Assembly (NCBI RefSeq): GCF_013403985.1
Contig: NZ_JABFDF010000002.1
Span: 248,001 to 312,000, forward strand
Reading direction: 5' to 3'
From: Winogradskyella ludwigii
GTDB lineage: Bacteria; Bacteroidota; Bacteroidia; Flavobacteriales; Flavobacteriaceae
Length of the DNA stretch: 64,000 nucleotides
The position numbers and the translations under genes were made by a program. The notes beneath the pieces are model-generated. The model was not told the DNA's origin. It searched no databases and worked only from the letters and a program-made list of their open reading frames with translations. Of this stretch, positions 17,542-26,204 are shown piece after piece (position 1 is the first letter of the stretch; every line of letters begins with the position of its first letter).

Positions 17542-18243
17542 ATGAAAATAGCTTTACTAGGTTATGGCAGAATGGGGAAAAGTATAGAGGCTATTGCTGT
17601 GAATCGTAGTCATACTATTGTACTAAAAGTATCAGACACAACCTCTAATTTCGATTTTTCGGATGCAGACGTTGCTATAGATTTTAGCATTCCATCTGCT
17701 GCAGTTACTAACATAAAAAAGGCTTTAGATGCGGGAATTCCTGTGATTTCCGGAACAACAGGTTGGCTAGACAATTACAATGAAATCATTGACTATTGTA
17801 ATACCAAAAACGGAACGTTTCTTTATGCTTCAAACTTTAGTTTAGGTGTTAATATATTTTTTGAACTCAACAAAAAACTAAGTGAGTTAATGTCTGGCTT
17901 TTCTGAATACACTACAGAAATCGAAGAAATTCATCATACGCAAAAATTAGATGCACCTAGCGGAACGGCAATTACATTGGCTGAACAAATAATTGAGCAC
18001 ACCGACTATAAGAATTGGACTTTAGATACTGCAGAACCTAAAGAAATACATATCGAAGCTAAGCGTATTGAAGGGATTCCTGGCACCCACGAGATTACTT
18101 ATAATTCTGAAATAGATGCTATAAGTATTAAACATACAGCACATAGTAGACAAGGTTTTGCAATGGGAGCTGTAATAGCCGCAGAATGGATTAAAAATAA
18201 AAAAGGCATTTTTAGTATGAAAGATGTGTTAAACATTGGTTAA
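17542..18243 (+). CDS. dapB: 4-hydroxy-tetrahydrodipicolinate reductase
   Basis: This 233-residue enzyme catalyses the NAD(P)H-dependent second committed step of lysine and diaminopimelate synthesis. The nucleotide-binding loop is GYGRMGK (7-13), a short version of the usual site; SGTTGW lies at 70-75; the catalytic EIHHTQKLDAPSGTA carries His131, His132 and Lys135. The protein is slightly shorter than E. coli DapB, as usual in Bacteroidota. It lies 92 bases after the DUF5683 gene; that gap holds no terminator, so it may be cotranscribed with the parAB block. Confidence 0.95.
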   Translation: MKIALLGYGRMGKSIEAIAVNRSHTIVLKVSDTTSNFDFSDADVAIDFSIPSAAVTNIKKALDAGIPVISGTTGWLDNYNEIIDYCNTKNGTFLYASNFSLGVNIFFELNKKLSELMSGFSEYTTEIEEIHHTQKLDAPSGTAITLAEQIIEHTDYKNWTLDTAEPKEIHIEAKRIEGIPGTHEITYNSEIDAISIKHTAHSRQGFAMGAVIAAEWIKNKKGIFSMKDVLNIG

Positions 18244-18305
18244 TTTGCCAACTTATTGTAACCAATTAGAATAATTTTCAACCTATACAGACAAAATATA
18301 TTGTT

Positions 18306-19910
18306 ATGAGCTGGACACAGTGGTTTATCTTTTTACTCATTTTACAAATTATCCATGGCTTAGGCACATGGAAACTTTACGTTAAAGCAGGCAGACAAGC
18401 TTGGGAAGCCTTTGTTCCTGTTTACAATGCTGTCATTTTACTAAAAATTATTTCTCGTCCTTGGTGGTGGGTAATTTTAATGTTCTTACCTATAGTAAAT
18501 CTTGTTATGATTCCTGCTGTTTGGATAGAAACAGCGCGCTCATTTGGAAAAGACAGTAAACTAGATGCGCTTTTATGCATCGTTACTTTAGGTTTTTATT
18601 TATACTATCTAAATTATGCCGCAGATGTAAGCTACATAGAAAACAGAAAACTAACACCAAAAACATCATCAGGAGAATGGATAACCTCTATCCTATTCGC
18701 AATTGTAGCTGCTACTATTGTACACACCTATTTCTTTCAGCCATTTGTGATCCCTTCGTCTTCATTAGAAAAATCATTATTGGTCGGAGACTTTCTTATT
18801 GTTAGTAAATTACATTATGGTCCAAGAGTGCCTATGACAACCGTTGGTGCTCCAATGGTACATGACACCATTCCTGTAATAGGTAAAAAATCGTATTTAT
18901 ATGACGATAATTTTGAAGAGCGAAAAACCTCTTGGATTAATAAATTACAACTTCCGTTTTTAAGATTACCAGGGTTTGAAAATGTTGAACGTAATGATAT
19001 CGTTGTCTTTAATCAGCCAGCAGATACATTGCTTAATATGAACGATTTTAATCCTGATCGTAATTACTACAAACCAATAGACAAAAAAACAAACTTAGTT
19101 AAACGTTGTGTTGGTGTTGCTGGAGATACATTAGAAATTAGAAATGGTTATGTTTTTATAAATGGGAAACAAAATAAACTACCACCAAGATCACATCTTC
19201 AATTCTCTTACGACATTACTTTTAAGCGCGATTTACAACCTGCAAGAATATACGATATATTAAAAAAATATGATATTACAGACGGTTTACGCTATGGATC
19301 TACAGAAGGTTCTTATGGAATACCTGCAGCAACAGATGAAGCTGTAGAACAACTAAGAGTGCACCCTGAAGTGGCTTCAATTGTTCCCGTTAAAAGAACT
19401 CCAGGCGAAAGAGACGATATCTTCCCTAGAGATCCTAACTACAATTGGAACGTTGATAACTTTGGACCACTTTGGATCCCTAAAGCTGGCGCAACAGTTA
19501 ATTTAACTACTGAAAATATTTCGTTATATAAACGAGCAATTGGAGAATACGAAGGTCATAAAGTTATAACACGAGGTAATCAGGTTTTTATTGACGATCA
19601 ACCTGCAACATCTTACACCTTTAAACAGGATTATTATTGGATGATGGGAGATAACAGACACAATTCTATTGATAGTCGCTATTGGGGATTTGTACCTAAC
19701 GATCATATCTTTGGAAAACCTGTATTTATCTGGATGAGTATCGATGGTATAAATGATGGTGTAAAGAATTGGAGTTTCCGTTGGGATAGAATTTTTACGA
19801 CTGTAAGTGGTGGAAACGAACGTACCTCTTTTTTAATTCCATTTATTATTCTTGTTTTAGGGATTACGTTTTTCAATAAATGGAGAAAAAAGAAGAAAGC
19901 TAAGCAGTAA
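18306..19910 (+). CDS. lepB: Signal peptidase I with N-terminal DUF5684 membrane domain
   Basis: At 534 residues this is far longer than E. coli LepB. Residues about 1-110 are a DUF5684 multi-helix membrane domain (FVPVYNAVILLKII, WWWVILMFLPIVNLVM). The peptidase follows: anchoring helix about 127-143, catalytic Ser153 in IPSSSLEKSLLVGD (Leu takes the place of the usual Met after Ser), Lys266 in NLVKRCVGVAGD, and MMGDNRHNSIDSRYWG near the C-terminus. A large insert separates the Lys region from the last box, and a final helix (SFLIPFIILVLGITFF) ends the chain. It removes signal peptides of exported proteins. This architecture is typical of flavobacteria. Confidence 0.94.
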   Translation: MSWTQWFIFLLILQIIHGLGTWKLYVKAGRQAWEAFVPVYNAVILLKIISRPWWWVILMFLPIVNLVMIPAVWIETARSFGKDSKLDALLCIVTLGFYLYYLNYAADVSYIENRKLTPKTSSGEWITSILFAIVAATIVHTYFFQPFVIPSSSLEKSLLVGDFLIVSKLHYGPRVPMTTVGAPMVHDTIPVIGKKSYLYDDNFEERKTSWINKLQLPFLRLPGFENVERNDIVVFNQPADTLLNMNDFNPDRNYYKPIDKKTNLVKRCVGVAGDTLEIRNGYVFINGKQNKLPPRSHLQFSYDITFKRDLQPARIYDILKKYDITDGLRYGSTEGSYGIPAATDEAVEQLRVHPEVASIVPVKRTPGERDDIFPRDPNYNWNVDNFGPLWIPKAGATVNLTTENISLYKRAIGEYEGHKVITRGNQVFIDDQPATSYTFKQDYYWMMGDNRHNSIDSRYWGFVPNDHIFGKPVFIWMSIDGINDGVKNWSFRWDRIFTTVSGGNERTSFLIPFIILVLGITFFNKWRKKKKAKQ

Positions 19911-19913
19911 GTT

Positions 19914-20525
19914 TTGAACAGTCTCATTTATCCAACCGCTTTTCCGAACATTGCACACTTTTGTGCTGTTGTAAATGCTGATTCCGTATATTTTGAAGTC
20001 TCTGACAATTACCAAAAGCAATCGTACAGAAACCGAACCGAAATTTATGGTGCCAATGGTAAATTAGCATTAACTGTTCCGGTGAGTTATACTCAAAAAA
20101 ACAGACAACTTTATAAAGATGTTAAAATTGCTAACGAAGAACAATGGCAACAACATTATTTAAAGTCATTGCTCTCTGCATATAGTATGTCTCCTTTTTT
20201 TGAGTTTTATATTGATGACTTAATGCCTCTTTTTAAAAATCAGTTTGATTATATCTTAGATTTTAATTTAAAATGTTTCGATTTACTTGCTGAGTGTCTT
20301 CTACTTCATAAAGTACCAAAACACACGTCTACTTTTGAAAAAATACCATCAGAAAAAGTAGACTTCAGAACTTTAGTAAAACGAAATGCTGAAGTACAAA
20401 CACTTCAACCTTACACTCAAGTTTTTACTGAGAAACATGGTTTTATCCCTAATCTGAGTATTTTAGATTTATTATTTAATGAAGGTCCCAATTCAGAGTT
20501 GTACTTAAAAAGACAAGCTCTATAA
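19914..20525 (+). CDS. WbqC-like family protein
   Basis: This 203-residue protein opens with IYPTAFPNIAHFCAVVNAD and has YQKQSYRNRTEIYGANGKL, features of the WbqC family. The family has been linked to polysaccharide biosynthesis by gene context, with no clear reaction assigned. The start is TTG, 3 bases after the lepB stop; no ATG lies near the conserved N-terminus, so TTG is well supported. It is cotranscribed with lepB. Its role here is unknown; the polysaccharide cluster of this window is 25 kb away. Confidence 0.88.
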   Translation: MNSLIYPTAFPNIAHFCAVVNADSVYFEVSDNYQKQSYRNRTEIYGANGKLALTVPVSYTQKNRQLYKDVKIANEEQWQQHYLKSLLSAYSMSPFFEFYIDDLMPLFKNQFDYILDFNLKCFDLLAECLLLHKVPKHTSTFEKIPSEKVDFRTLVKRNAEVQTLQPYTQVFTEKHGFIPNLSILDLLFNEGPNSELYLKRQAL

Positions 20526-20584
20526 GCTTAAAAACACCTTCATAAAGGACTTGAAACTGTTAAGCCCAAACAATTAAAACGATC

Positions 20585-20893
20585 ATGCTTCAATCATTTG
20601 TACATTATGGCATACACTTTGGGCTTCCGCTCATTATTGCTGTTCTGTTTTTTAAATCCTATTGGCTAAAAGCTTATGGAATTATGATTTTAGGCATGCT
20701 CATAGATTTAGATCACTTATTGGCAAATCCTATTTTTGATCCCAACCGTTGCAGCATCAATTTTCATCCGCTTCACTCCTATTTTGCTATTGTATGTTAT
20801 GTATTGTTATTAATTCCTAAAAAGACGCGACTTATTGGTTTAGGATTAACGATTCACATTATTGCAGATACAGCAGATTGCTGGTTAATGTAA
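20585..20893 (+). CDS. DUF6122 membrane protein
   Basis: This 102-residue protein has three to four membrane segments. It contains HYGIHFGLPLIIAVLF, GMLIDLDHLLANPIFDPNRC and HIIADTADC, the conserved acidic/His pattern of DUF6122; the DxDH and HxxxD groupings resemble the metal-dependent membrane hydrolase YdjM/LrgB-like set, but that is speculation. It follows the WbqC gene by 59 bases and ends 6 bases before the convergent EEP-family gene. Confidence 0.82.
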   Translation: MLQSFVHYGIHFGLPLIIAVLFFKSYWLKAYGIMILGMLIDLDHLLANPIFDPNRCSINFHPLHSYFAIVCYVLLLIPKKTRLIGLGLTIHIIADTADCWLM

Positions 20894-20899
20894 ATAGTA

Positions 20900-21922
20900 T
20901 TAATTCAATTTTAAATTGGCTTTTATAGGATAGTGATCTGAGAGTTTAACATCAAACGTTTTAAATTCATTGACTGTAAAATCCTTATCGGCCAAAATAA
21001 AATCAATACGCATTGGGAAGAATTTAAAATCGTAAGTTCTACCGAAACCATTACCTGCTTCTTCAAATGTATCTTTTAAATCTTCACCTTTTACCTTTCT
21101 ATAAATGTAAGAATAGGCTGTATTATTAAAATCGCCTGTAACAATTGTTTTATAATGAGACTTGGCTTTATGTGCTAAAAACAATTCAACTTGATCTTGT
21201 TGTGCTTTAAATGTTGAACCTACTTGTTTAAATAAATGACTCGAGGTTTCATTTTTTAATTTTTCGACATCAGTTTCAATACCTGAAGACTGCAGATGCA
21301 GCGTATAAACTCTAATTGTATCCTTCTGTTTAACTATATCTATAAAAATAGCATTGTTGTACGTATCTGGAAATTCTAGTGAACCTGAGTTTATGATAGG
21401 AAATTTAGAAAAAATGGTTTGTCCTCCTTTTACACCTTTTATTGGTGTGGCATTAAAGTTAGAATAACCTTTTAAGGAAATTGGGTCTCCTGTTCTATAT
21501 TCTTGAAGACACAATACATCTGGATCTTCGTTGTCTATAAACTTTAAGATATCTTCTTTAATTGTCTCTTTTGGTAACCATCCAAATCTATTAAAAAACC
21601 GAACGTTATAAGACATTACTGATAAGTTGGCATCATCTTCAATCTGTGATGAAGACGAAAACCGATACATTGCATTAATATGATTCCATCCTAACAACAA
21701 TACAATTAAAGATAAAACCATTTGCTTTTTTACACGAAGCAACCAATAAATAAAAAAGATTAAGTTAAATAAAATAAGCAAAGGCATACCGAGACTTAAT
21801 ACTGATAATGACGCAAAATCCTTGGGAGAAATATAGGGTAATAAATAAGAGACAAGCAATAAAAATGCAATCAAAGAATTGATTACAAACATAATTTTAC
21901 TACCGAATCCTAGTCCTTTCAA
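20900..21922 (-). CDS. Membrane-anchored endonuclease/exonuclease/phosphatase (EEP) family protein
   Basis: A 340-residue protein with two or three N-terminal membrane helices (about 10-30, 38-60 and 68-85) followed by an EEP catalytic domain: SVMSYNVRFFNRFG, LCLQEYRTG (the Mg-binding Glu), VTGDFNN and the C-terminal SDHYPI. Members hydrolyse phosphodiester bonds in nucleic acids, phospholipids or sugar phosphates; with the membrane anchor a periplasmic or envelope substrate is likely, but not identified. It follows the rhomboid pair by 5 bases and is the last gene of the mutL operon. Confidence 0.88.
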   Translation of the reverse strand: MKGLGFGSKIMFVINSLIAFLLLVSYLLPYISPKDFASLSVLSLGMPLLILFNLIFFIYWLLRVKKQMVLSLIVLLLGWNHINAMYRFSSSSQIEDDANLSVMSYNVRFFNRFGWLPKETIKEDILKFIDNEDPDVLCLQEYRTGDPISLKGYSNFNATPIKGVKGGQTIFSKFPIINSGSLEFPDTYNNAIFIDIVKQKDTIRVYTLHLQSSGIETDVEKLKNETSSHLFKQVGSTFKAQQDQVELFLAHKAKSHYKTIVTGDFNNTAYSYIYRKVKGEDLKDTFEEAGNGFGRTYDFKFFPMRIDFILADKDFTVNEFKTFDVKLSDHYPIKANLKLN

Positions 21923-21927
21923 TTGTA

Positions 21928-22803
21928 TTAGTCTTTACCTGCGTTAAAAAGAAATGCTTTCTCATCTGAAGTTAAACTCTCATAACCACTTTTACTGATT
22001 TTATCGAGAATGGCGTCTATCTCCTTCTGTTTATTTAACGCATTAGACGTTGTTTTAGTCTTACTGGATGTTGCTGTTTTTTTGGCCGTTTTTCTATGAA
22101 CCGTTTTAAGATTCGATTTTGGTTTAAACCAACTAACAACACGATCCATAGTACGCTCAAAACCGGTTCCTATATCTGACCCCTTTAATAATTGGGTTGC
22201 ATAAAAGTAACCTAAAAGATAACCACCAAAATGTGCCACATAACCACCTTGATTTATTCCAAAAAACATTCTAAACAAATCTAAGCCTACAATAACCATA
22301 GCAACATGTTTCCATTTTACATTAAAGGAATTGAACAGTCTAATTTCGGTATTGGGCATATAGGCTGCAACAAAAAGCAATAATGCACTAACTCCTGCAG
22401 AAGCGCCTACCAATACTCCATTTCCTTTAAAAAAAGAATCTGGTGTAAGATTTGTATAGCCTAAATAGGCTAATCCACCACAAATAATTCCTAAGAAATA
22501 AATATTAAGAACCATTTTTTGACGAAACAAATTTGTTATCAATCGCGATAAGTAATACAGAAACAACATATTAAATACCAAATGCAATAAGCCATTGTGC
22601 AAAAAACCATAGGTAATTAATGACCATGGTTGCACTATAAAATCCATGATCCCTGATGGTAATTCAAAATAGTTAAATACATCAATTCGTAATAAGGATT
22701 GAAATATTAAACCAATAATAAACACCACCACATTAATGGCAATGATTTTACCAAAAACATCGAGATTACTAAACTTATATTTTAAATCTTGAATTGTACT
22801 CAT
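21928..22803 (-). CDS. Rhomboid family intramembrane serine protease (second of a tandem pair)
   Basis: A 291-residue protein from the ATG at 22803, 2 bases after the upstream rhomboid; an ATG at 22815 would overlap that gene. Six membrane helices carry the rhomboid signatures: HNGLLHLVFNMLFLYYLS, the nucleophile Ser in LVGASAGVSALL (about residue 135) and the His in YVAHFGGYLLG (about 191). After the membrane core comes a basic linker and a small C-terminal acidic helix region (KEIDAILDKISKSGYESLTS), a DUF6576-type tail often attached to rhomboids in this class. It cleaves membrane proteins within the bilayer; the substrate is unknown. Confidence 0.92.
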   Translation of the reverse strand: MSTIQDLKYKFSNLDVFGKIIAINVVVFIIGLIFQSLLRIDVFNYFELPSGIMDFIVQPWSLITYGFLHNGLLHLVFNMLFLYYLSRLITNLFRQKMVLNIYFLGIICGGLAYLGYTNLTPDSFFKGNGVLVGASAGVSALLLFVAAYMPNTEIRLFNSFNVKWKHVAMVIVGLDLFRMFFGINQGGYVAHFGGYLLGYFYATQLLKGSDIGTGFERTMDRVVSWFKPKSNLKTVHRKTAKKTATSSKTKTTSNALNKQKEIDAILDKISKSGYESLTSDEKAFLFNAGKD

Positions 22804-22805
22804 AA

Positions 22806-23558
22806 TTAATTCCAACGGTATTTATCCTTTTCATTTTTCTTCCAGAAATACATTAAAAGGAATCCTGTAAGTGCGCCACCGACGTGAGCCATATAAGCCG
22901 TATTACTTGGGCTAAAAATTGATTGCCCTGTTAAACCAGAGAATAAGTCTAAAGCAATAATCGCTGGAATAAAATATTTTGCTTTAATTGGTATTGGTAA
23001 GAAAATAAGCATTAATTTATTTTCAGGAAATAGCATTCCAAAAGCAACTAAAACTCCCATAATAGCGCCAGATGCACCAACCATAGTTCCATTAAATGCT
23101 CCAACAAAGCTATCAAAATGATCACCTAAAATTGGTAACCAAGCGGTACTGTATTTACCCTCACTTAAAACACTAACGACTTCTGCCTGCGAAACACCAG
23201 AATCTATTAACGTTGTTAACCCTGTATTGTACTGAAAATATAAAAACGCAAGTTGTATTAAAGCGGCTCCAAAACCTGATAACAAATAGAATATTACAAA
23301 TTTCTTCCATCCAAAAATCTGTTCAACTGCAGTACCAAACATCCATAAGGCAAACATATTAAAGGCAATATGCATGAAATTTCCATGCATAAACATATGC
23401 GTTAAAATCTGCCAAGGTTGAAAATTTGGATTCTGAGGAAAATAAAGCGCAAACCACTGATAAAAGGCTTCTCCATTACCAATGGTTAAAGTCCCAATGA
23501 ACATTACCACATTTATAATCAATAAATGCTTAACCGCATCTGTTATGCCTTGTCTCAT
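22806..23558 (-). CDS. Rhomboid family intramembrane serine protease (first of a tandem pair)
   Basis: This 250-residue protein has the full rhomboid core: HMFMHGNFMHIAFNMFALWMFG, nucleophile Ser163 in VGASGAIMGVLVAFG and His225 in AYMAHVGGALTGFLL. It has a loop of about 45 residues between helices 3 and 4 (about 110-157) and no C-terminal extra domain, so it differs clearly from its neighbour. The two genes are separated by 2 bases and are surely cotranscribed. mutL lies 89 bases upstream on the same strand. Confidence 0.93.
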   Translation of the reverse strand: MRQGITDAVKHLLIINVVMFIGTLTIGNGEAFYQWFALYFPQNPNFQPWQILTHMFMHGNFMHIAFNMFALWMFGTAVEQIFGWKKFVIFYLLSGFGAALIQLAFLYFQYNTGLTTLIDSGVSQAEVVSVLSEGKYSTAWLPILGDHFDSFVGAFNGTMVGASGAIMGVLVAFGMLFPENKLMLIFLPIPIKAKYFIPAIIALDLFSGLTGQSIFSPSNTAYMAHVGGALTGFLLMYFWKKNEKDKYRWN

Positions 23559-23647
23559 GTGTTTCTATTATTATTTTTTTTGTCACATGTAATTCGCCAT
23601 TAGTCCCCTCTGTAAAAATGAAGTTTTATTATGGCTCATTTCATATG

Positions 23648-25507
23648 CTACATAAATTTTTTCTCAATATCATCTACTGCCATCGTAATAAACGTTGGTC
23701 TATTGGTTGGTGATACATTTGGTTCCTTGCAGGCAAATAAACTATTTACCATGTGTTCTTGTTCTGTACTATTTAAAGATTGCCCATTTTTGATAGCTAA
23801 ACTCTTTGCCATTGATTTTGCTAGTAAATCTGCTGTACTAAAATTAGCATCTGGCACATCATTCTCTACATCACTAATTAATTGCTCAAATATAATAGAC
23901 ACCTCACTTTCTGGAACTCCTACTGGTACTCCTGTAATCGTGATTTCTTTTGCACTTAACTCAGAAAACACAAAACCCGTGTGTTCTAAATCTGCTTTTA
24001 AATCTTCTATAATAATTGTTTCGTTGGGTGTATAATGCAATTGTAAAGGAAACAATAATTGCTGACTTGTTGCTTCCTTTATTGTTATATGTCTTAAAAA
24101 ATTCTCGTACAAAATACGTTGGTGTGCTCTATTCTGATCAATAACCAACATACCAGATTTTAAAGTGCTTACAATATACTTTTGCTGTAATTGAAAAGTA
24201 CTTTTTTTAGTTTCGATAGAAGAATCACTAAAAATAGATTCGTTTTTAGATTCACTTTCAAAGGTGACTTGACTAAAATCGGATTGTGAGTTATTACCTT
24301 TAGATTCTAAACCTACATACAAACTTTCCCAAGATTCTGTCGGTGCAGATTTAAATCCTGTATTATGACTCGTTGTTTTTTGTCTTGCAGGCGAATCATC
24401 TGAAAAAGGATTAAAACTGCGATCTACTTCAATAGCTGGAGTGGATGCTTTTTTATCTCTATAATCATAAGGCGTATTTAAACTGCTCTGATGTTCAAAA
24501 TCTAAAACCGGAGCAATATTAAATTGTCCTAAACTATGTTTTACAGCTGAACGCAGAATGGCATATAGCGTGTGCTCATCATCAAACTTAATTTCGGTTT
24601 TTGTTGGATGAATATTGATATCTATAGATTTTGGATCGACAGTAAGATTCAGAAAATAACTTGGATGATAACCATCTTTCAATAAGCCTTCAAATGCCGA
24701 TTTAATAGCATGATTCAAATAAGGACTCTTTATAAAACGTTGATTCACAAAAAAGAATTGTTCTGATTTTGTTTTCTTAGAAAATTCAGGTTTACCAACA
24801 AATCCTGAAATTTTTAAAACTTCTGTTTCTTCTTCAACTGGTACTAATTTTTCATTCGTTTTAGTTCCAAAAATATGAACTACACGTTGTCTGTAGTTTT
24901 CCTGAGGCACATTAAACATATCACTTCCATTGTGATAAAATGCAAATGCAATATTAGGATGTGCTAAAGCGACACGATGAAACTCATCTGTGATGTGTCT
25001 TAACTCTACTGTGTCTGACTTTAAAAAATTTCGTCTTGCAGGAATATTAAAAAACAAATTCTTTACCGAAACTGAAGTACCTGTTGGTGTCACAGAAACC
25101 TCTTGCGATTTAATTTCGCTACCTGCAATAATAATCGAGGTTCCTAAATCTTCTTCGTCTTGTTTTGTTTTTAGCTCAACATGAGCAATTGCCGCAATAC
25201 TTGCTAAAGCTTCTCCTCTAAAACCTTTGGTATTTAGTTGAAATAAATCTTCAGCAGCTTTAATTTTTGAAGTGGCATGACGCTCAAAACTAAGTCTAGC
25301 ATCTGTAACGCTCATCCCTTTGCCGTTATCAATAACTTGGACTAGCGTTTTGCCAGCATCTTTAATAATAAGTTTAATCTCCGAAGCATTTGCATCTATA
25401 GCATTTTCCAATAGTTCTTTAACTACTGAAGCAGGACGCTGAACGACCTCACCTGCTGCAATTTGATTAGCAACATGGTCTGGTAAAAGTTGAATAATAT
25501 CTGACAT
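23648..25507 (-). CDS. mutL: DNA mismatch repair protein MutL
   Basis: A 619-residue mismatch-repair ATPase. The GHKL domain shows ELLENAIDANAS, DNGKGMS, RGEALASIAAIAH and FFNIPARRNFL; the second domain has NQRFIKSPYL and IDINIHPTKTEI. A variable linker (about 345-430) separates it from the C-terminal dimerisation domain, where QNRAHQRILYEN and CKEPNVSPTNRPTF lie. The start overlaps the stop of the upstream small membrane-protein gene by one base. Length is normal. Confidence 0.96.
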   Translation of the reverse strand: MSDIIQLLPDHVANQIAAGEVVQRPASVVKELLENAIDANASEIKLIIKDAGKTLVQVIDNGKGMSVTDARLSFERHATSKIKAAEDLFQLNTKGFRGEALASIAAIAHVELKTKQDEEDLGTSIIIAGSEIKSQEVSVTPTGTSVSVKNLFFNIPARRNFLKSDTVELRHITDEFHRVALAHPNIAFAFYHNGSDMFNVPQENYRQRVVHIFGTKTNEKLVPVEEETEVLKISGFVGKPEFSKKTKSEQFFFVNQRFIKSPYLNHAIKSAFEGLLKDGYHPSYFLNLTVDPKSIDINIHPTKTEIKFDDEHTLYAILRSAVKHSLGQFNIAPVLDFEHQSSLNTPYDYRDKKASTPAIEVDRSFNPFSDDSPARQKTTSHNTGFKSAPTESWESLYVGLESKGNNSQSDFSQVTFESESKNESIFSDSSIETKKSTFQLQQKYIVSTLKSGMLVIDQNRAHQRILYENFLRHITIKEATSQQLLFPLQLHYTPNETIIIEDLKADLEHTGFVFSELSAKEITITGVPVGVPESEVSIIFEQLISDVENDVPDANFSTADLLAKSMAKSLAIKNGQSLNSTEQEHMVNSLFACKEPNVSPTNRPTFITMAVDDIEKKFM

Positions 25508-25791
25508 TAGCTTTTGGGCAAGAAAATAGACAGGTCGAAACCAATGATGAATAAAAATAATAACACTAATACTGCTACTATAATAAAGACACGTTTATTA
25601 ACACTATCATCATGATTGTGTCTATAATCGTCAATAGCCGCATTAAATTTCCCTTTGATTCCTTTAGCAGGATTTACCGTTGTTCTTTGGTCGTCAAACT
25701 TATGTTTAACCTCAAAAGGGCTACCATCGCCTTTATAATATTGCGGCTTGTAATTATACTTTTTGTTTTTTTTCAATTTCATTAATCCCAT
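25507..25791 (-). CDS. Small single-pass membrane protein upstream of mutL (often named riboflavin synthase subunit beta)
   Basis: A 94-residue protein with a Lys-rich start (KLKKNKKYNYKPQYYKGDG), a charged middle and one C-terminal membrane helix (VFIIVAVLVLLFLFIIGFDL). Databases often call such flavobacterial proteins riboflavin synthase subunit beta, apparently from proximity to ribH; nothing in the sequence resembles lumazine or riboflavin synthase. The gene overlaps mutL by one base and follows a 71-residue relative, so it belongs to the mutL operon. An in-frame ATG at 25782 is an equally possible start. The function is unknown. Confidence 0.8.
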   Translation of the reverse strand: MGLMKLKKNKKYNYKPQYYKGDGSPFEVKHKFDDQRTTVNPAKGIKGKFNAAIDDYRHNHDDSVNKRVFIIVAVLVLLFLFIIGFDLSIFLPKS

Positions 25792-25798
25792 AACATCC

Positions 25799-26014
25799 TT
25801 ATTTTATATATCCTTCTAGGACATAAATTAAAACAAAAATCAAAACGAGCAAGATCATTAAAGCTGGTAACGAAGAAAGCATTTTACCTTTCCGTTTATC
25901 ATTGCCTTTAACATCATTCCATTTTGCTTTGAAGTCGTCTTTCGACTTTGTTGTATCGGAATCCTGAAGTCGAGGTTTATATGTAAAACGTTTATTTTTT
26001 CTTTGTTGAAACAA
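25799..26014 (-). CDS. Small single-pass membrane protein, relative of its neighbour
   Basis: This 71-residue protein starts with RKNKRFTYKPR, close to KKNKKYNYKPQ of the next gene, has a charged middle (DDFKAKWNDVKGNDKRKGK) and one C-terminal membrane helix (LPALMILLVLIFVLIYVLEG). The two look like diverged duplicates. The start is TTG at 26014; no ATG precedes the conserved motif. A good promoter lies just upstream (26033-26060). The function is unknown. Confidence 0.72.
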   Translation of the reverse strand: MFQQRKNKRFTYKPRLQDSDTTKSKDDFKAKWNDVKGNDKRKGKMLSSLPALMILLVLIFVLIYVLEGYIK

Positions 26015-26032
26015 ATGACTTGTGATTTATCT

Positions 26033-26060
26033 CAAAAGTACTGAAAATACAAGGAAACAA
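26033..26060 (-). promoter_or_regulatory. Promoter of the mutL operon
   Basis: On the minus strand TTG (26060-26058), a 17-base spacer and TACTTTTG (26040-26033) match the Bacteroidota consensus. The predicted start of transcription lies roughly 12 bases before the TTG start codon at 26014. Confidence 0.68.
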
Positions 26061-26141
26061 CACTTAAGAATTCCTTAAAATTATTAACAAAAAGGATGCC
26101 AAGAGTTGCATGGCAGTATGCCATATACTTCTGTAAAATTA

Positions 26142-26179
26142 AATAATCCACATCAATAGTTTAATTGATGTGGATTATT
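26142..26179. terminator. Perfect 16-bp palindromic terminator after ribH
   Basis: AATAATCCACATCAAT (26142-26157) and its exact complement (26164-26179) are separated by 6 bases. AT-rich stem ends give T-containing tails in both directions. On the minus strand it closes the ribH transcript 25 bases after its stop. Confidence 0.85.
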
Positions 26180-26204
26180 TTAAATGTATTTTATAATTTC
26201 TGAT

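Noticed and set aside
23631..24035. A 134-codon open frame on the plus strand
   Set aside because: It is fully antisense to the conserved C-terminal domain of mutL and encodes a low-complexity Ser/Ile-rich peptide without a match.
26101..26130. Small inverted repeat ATGGCA/TGCCAT near the ribH terminator
   Set aside because: Only six pairs with a 3-base loop and no T run; likely chance next to the strong palindrome at 26142-26179.
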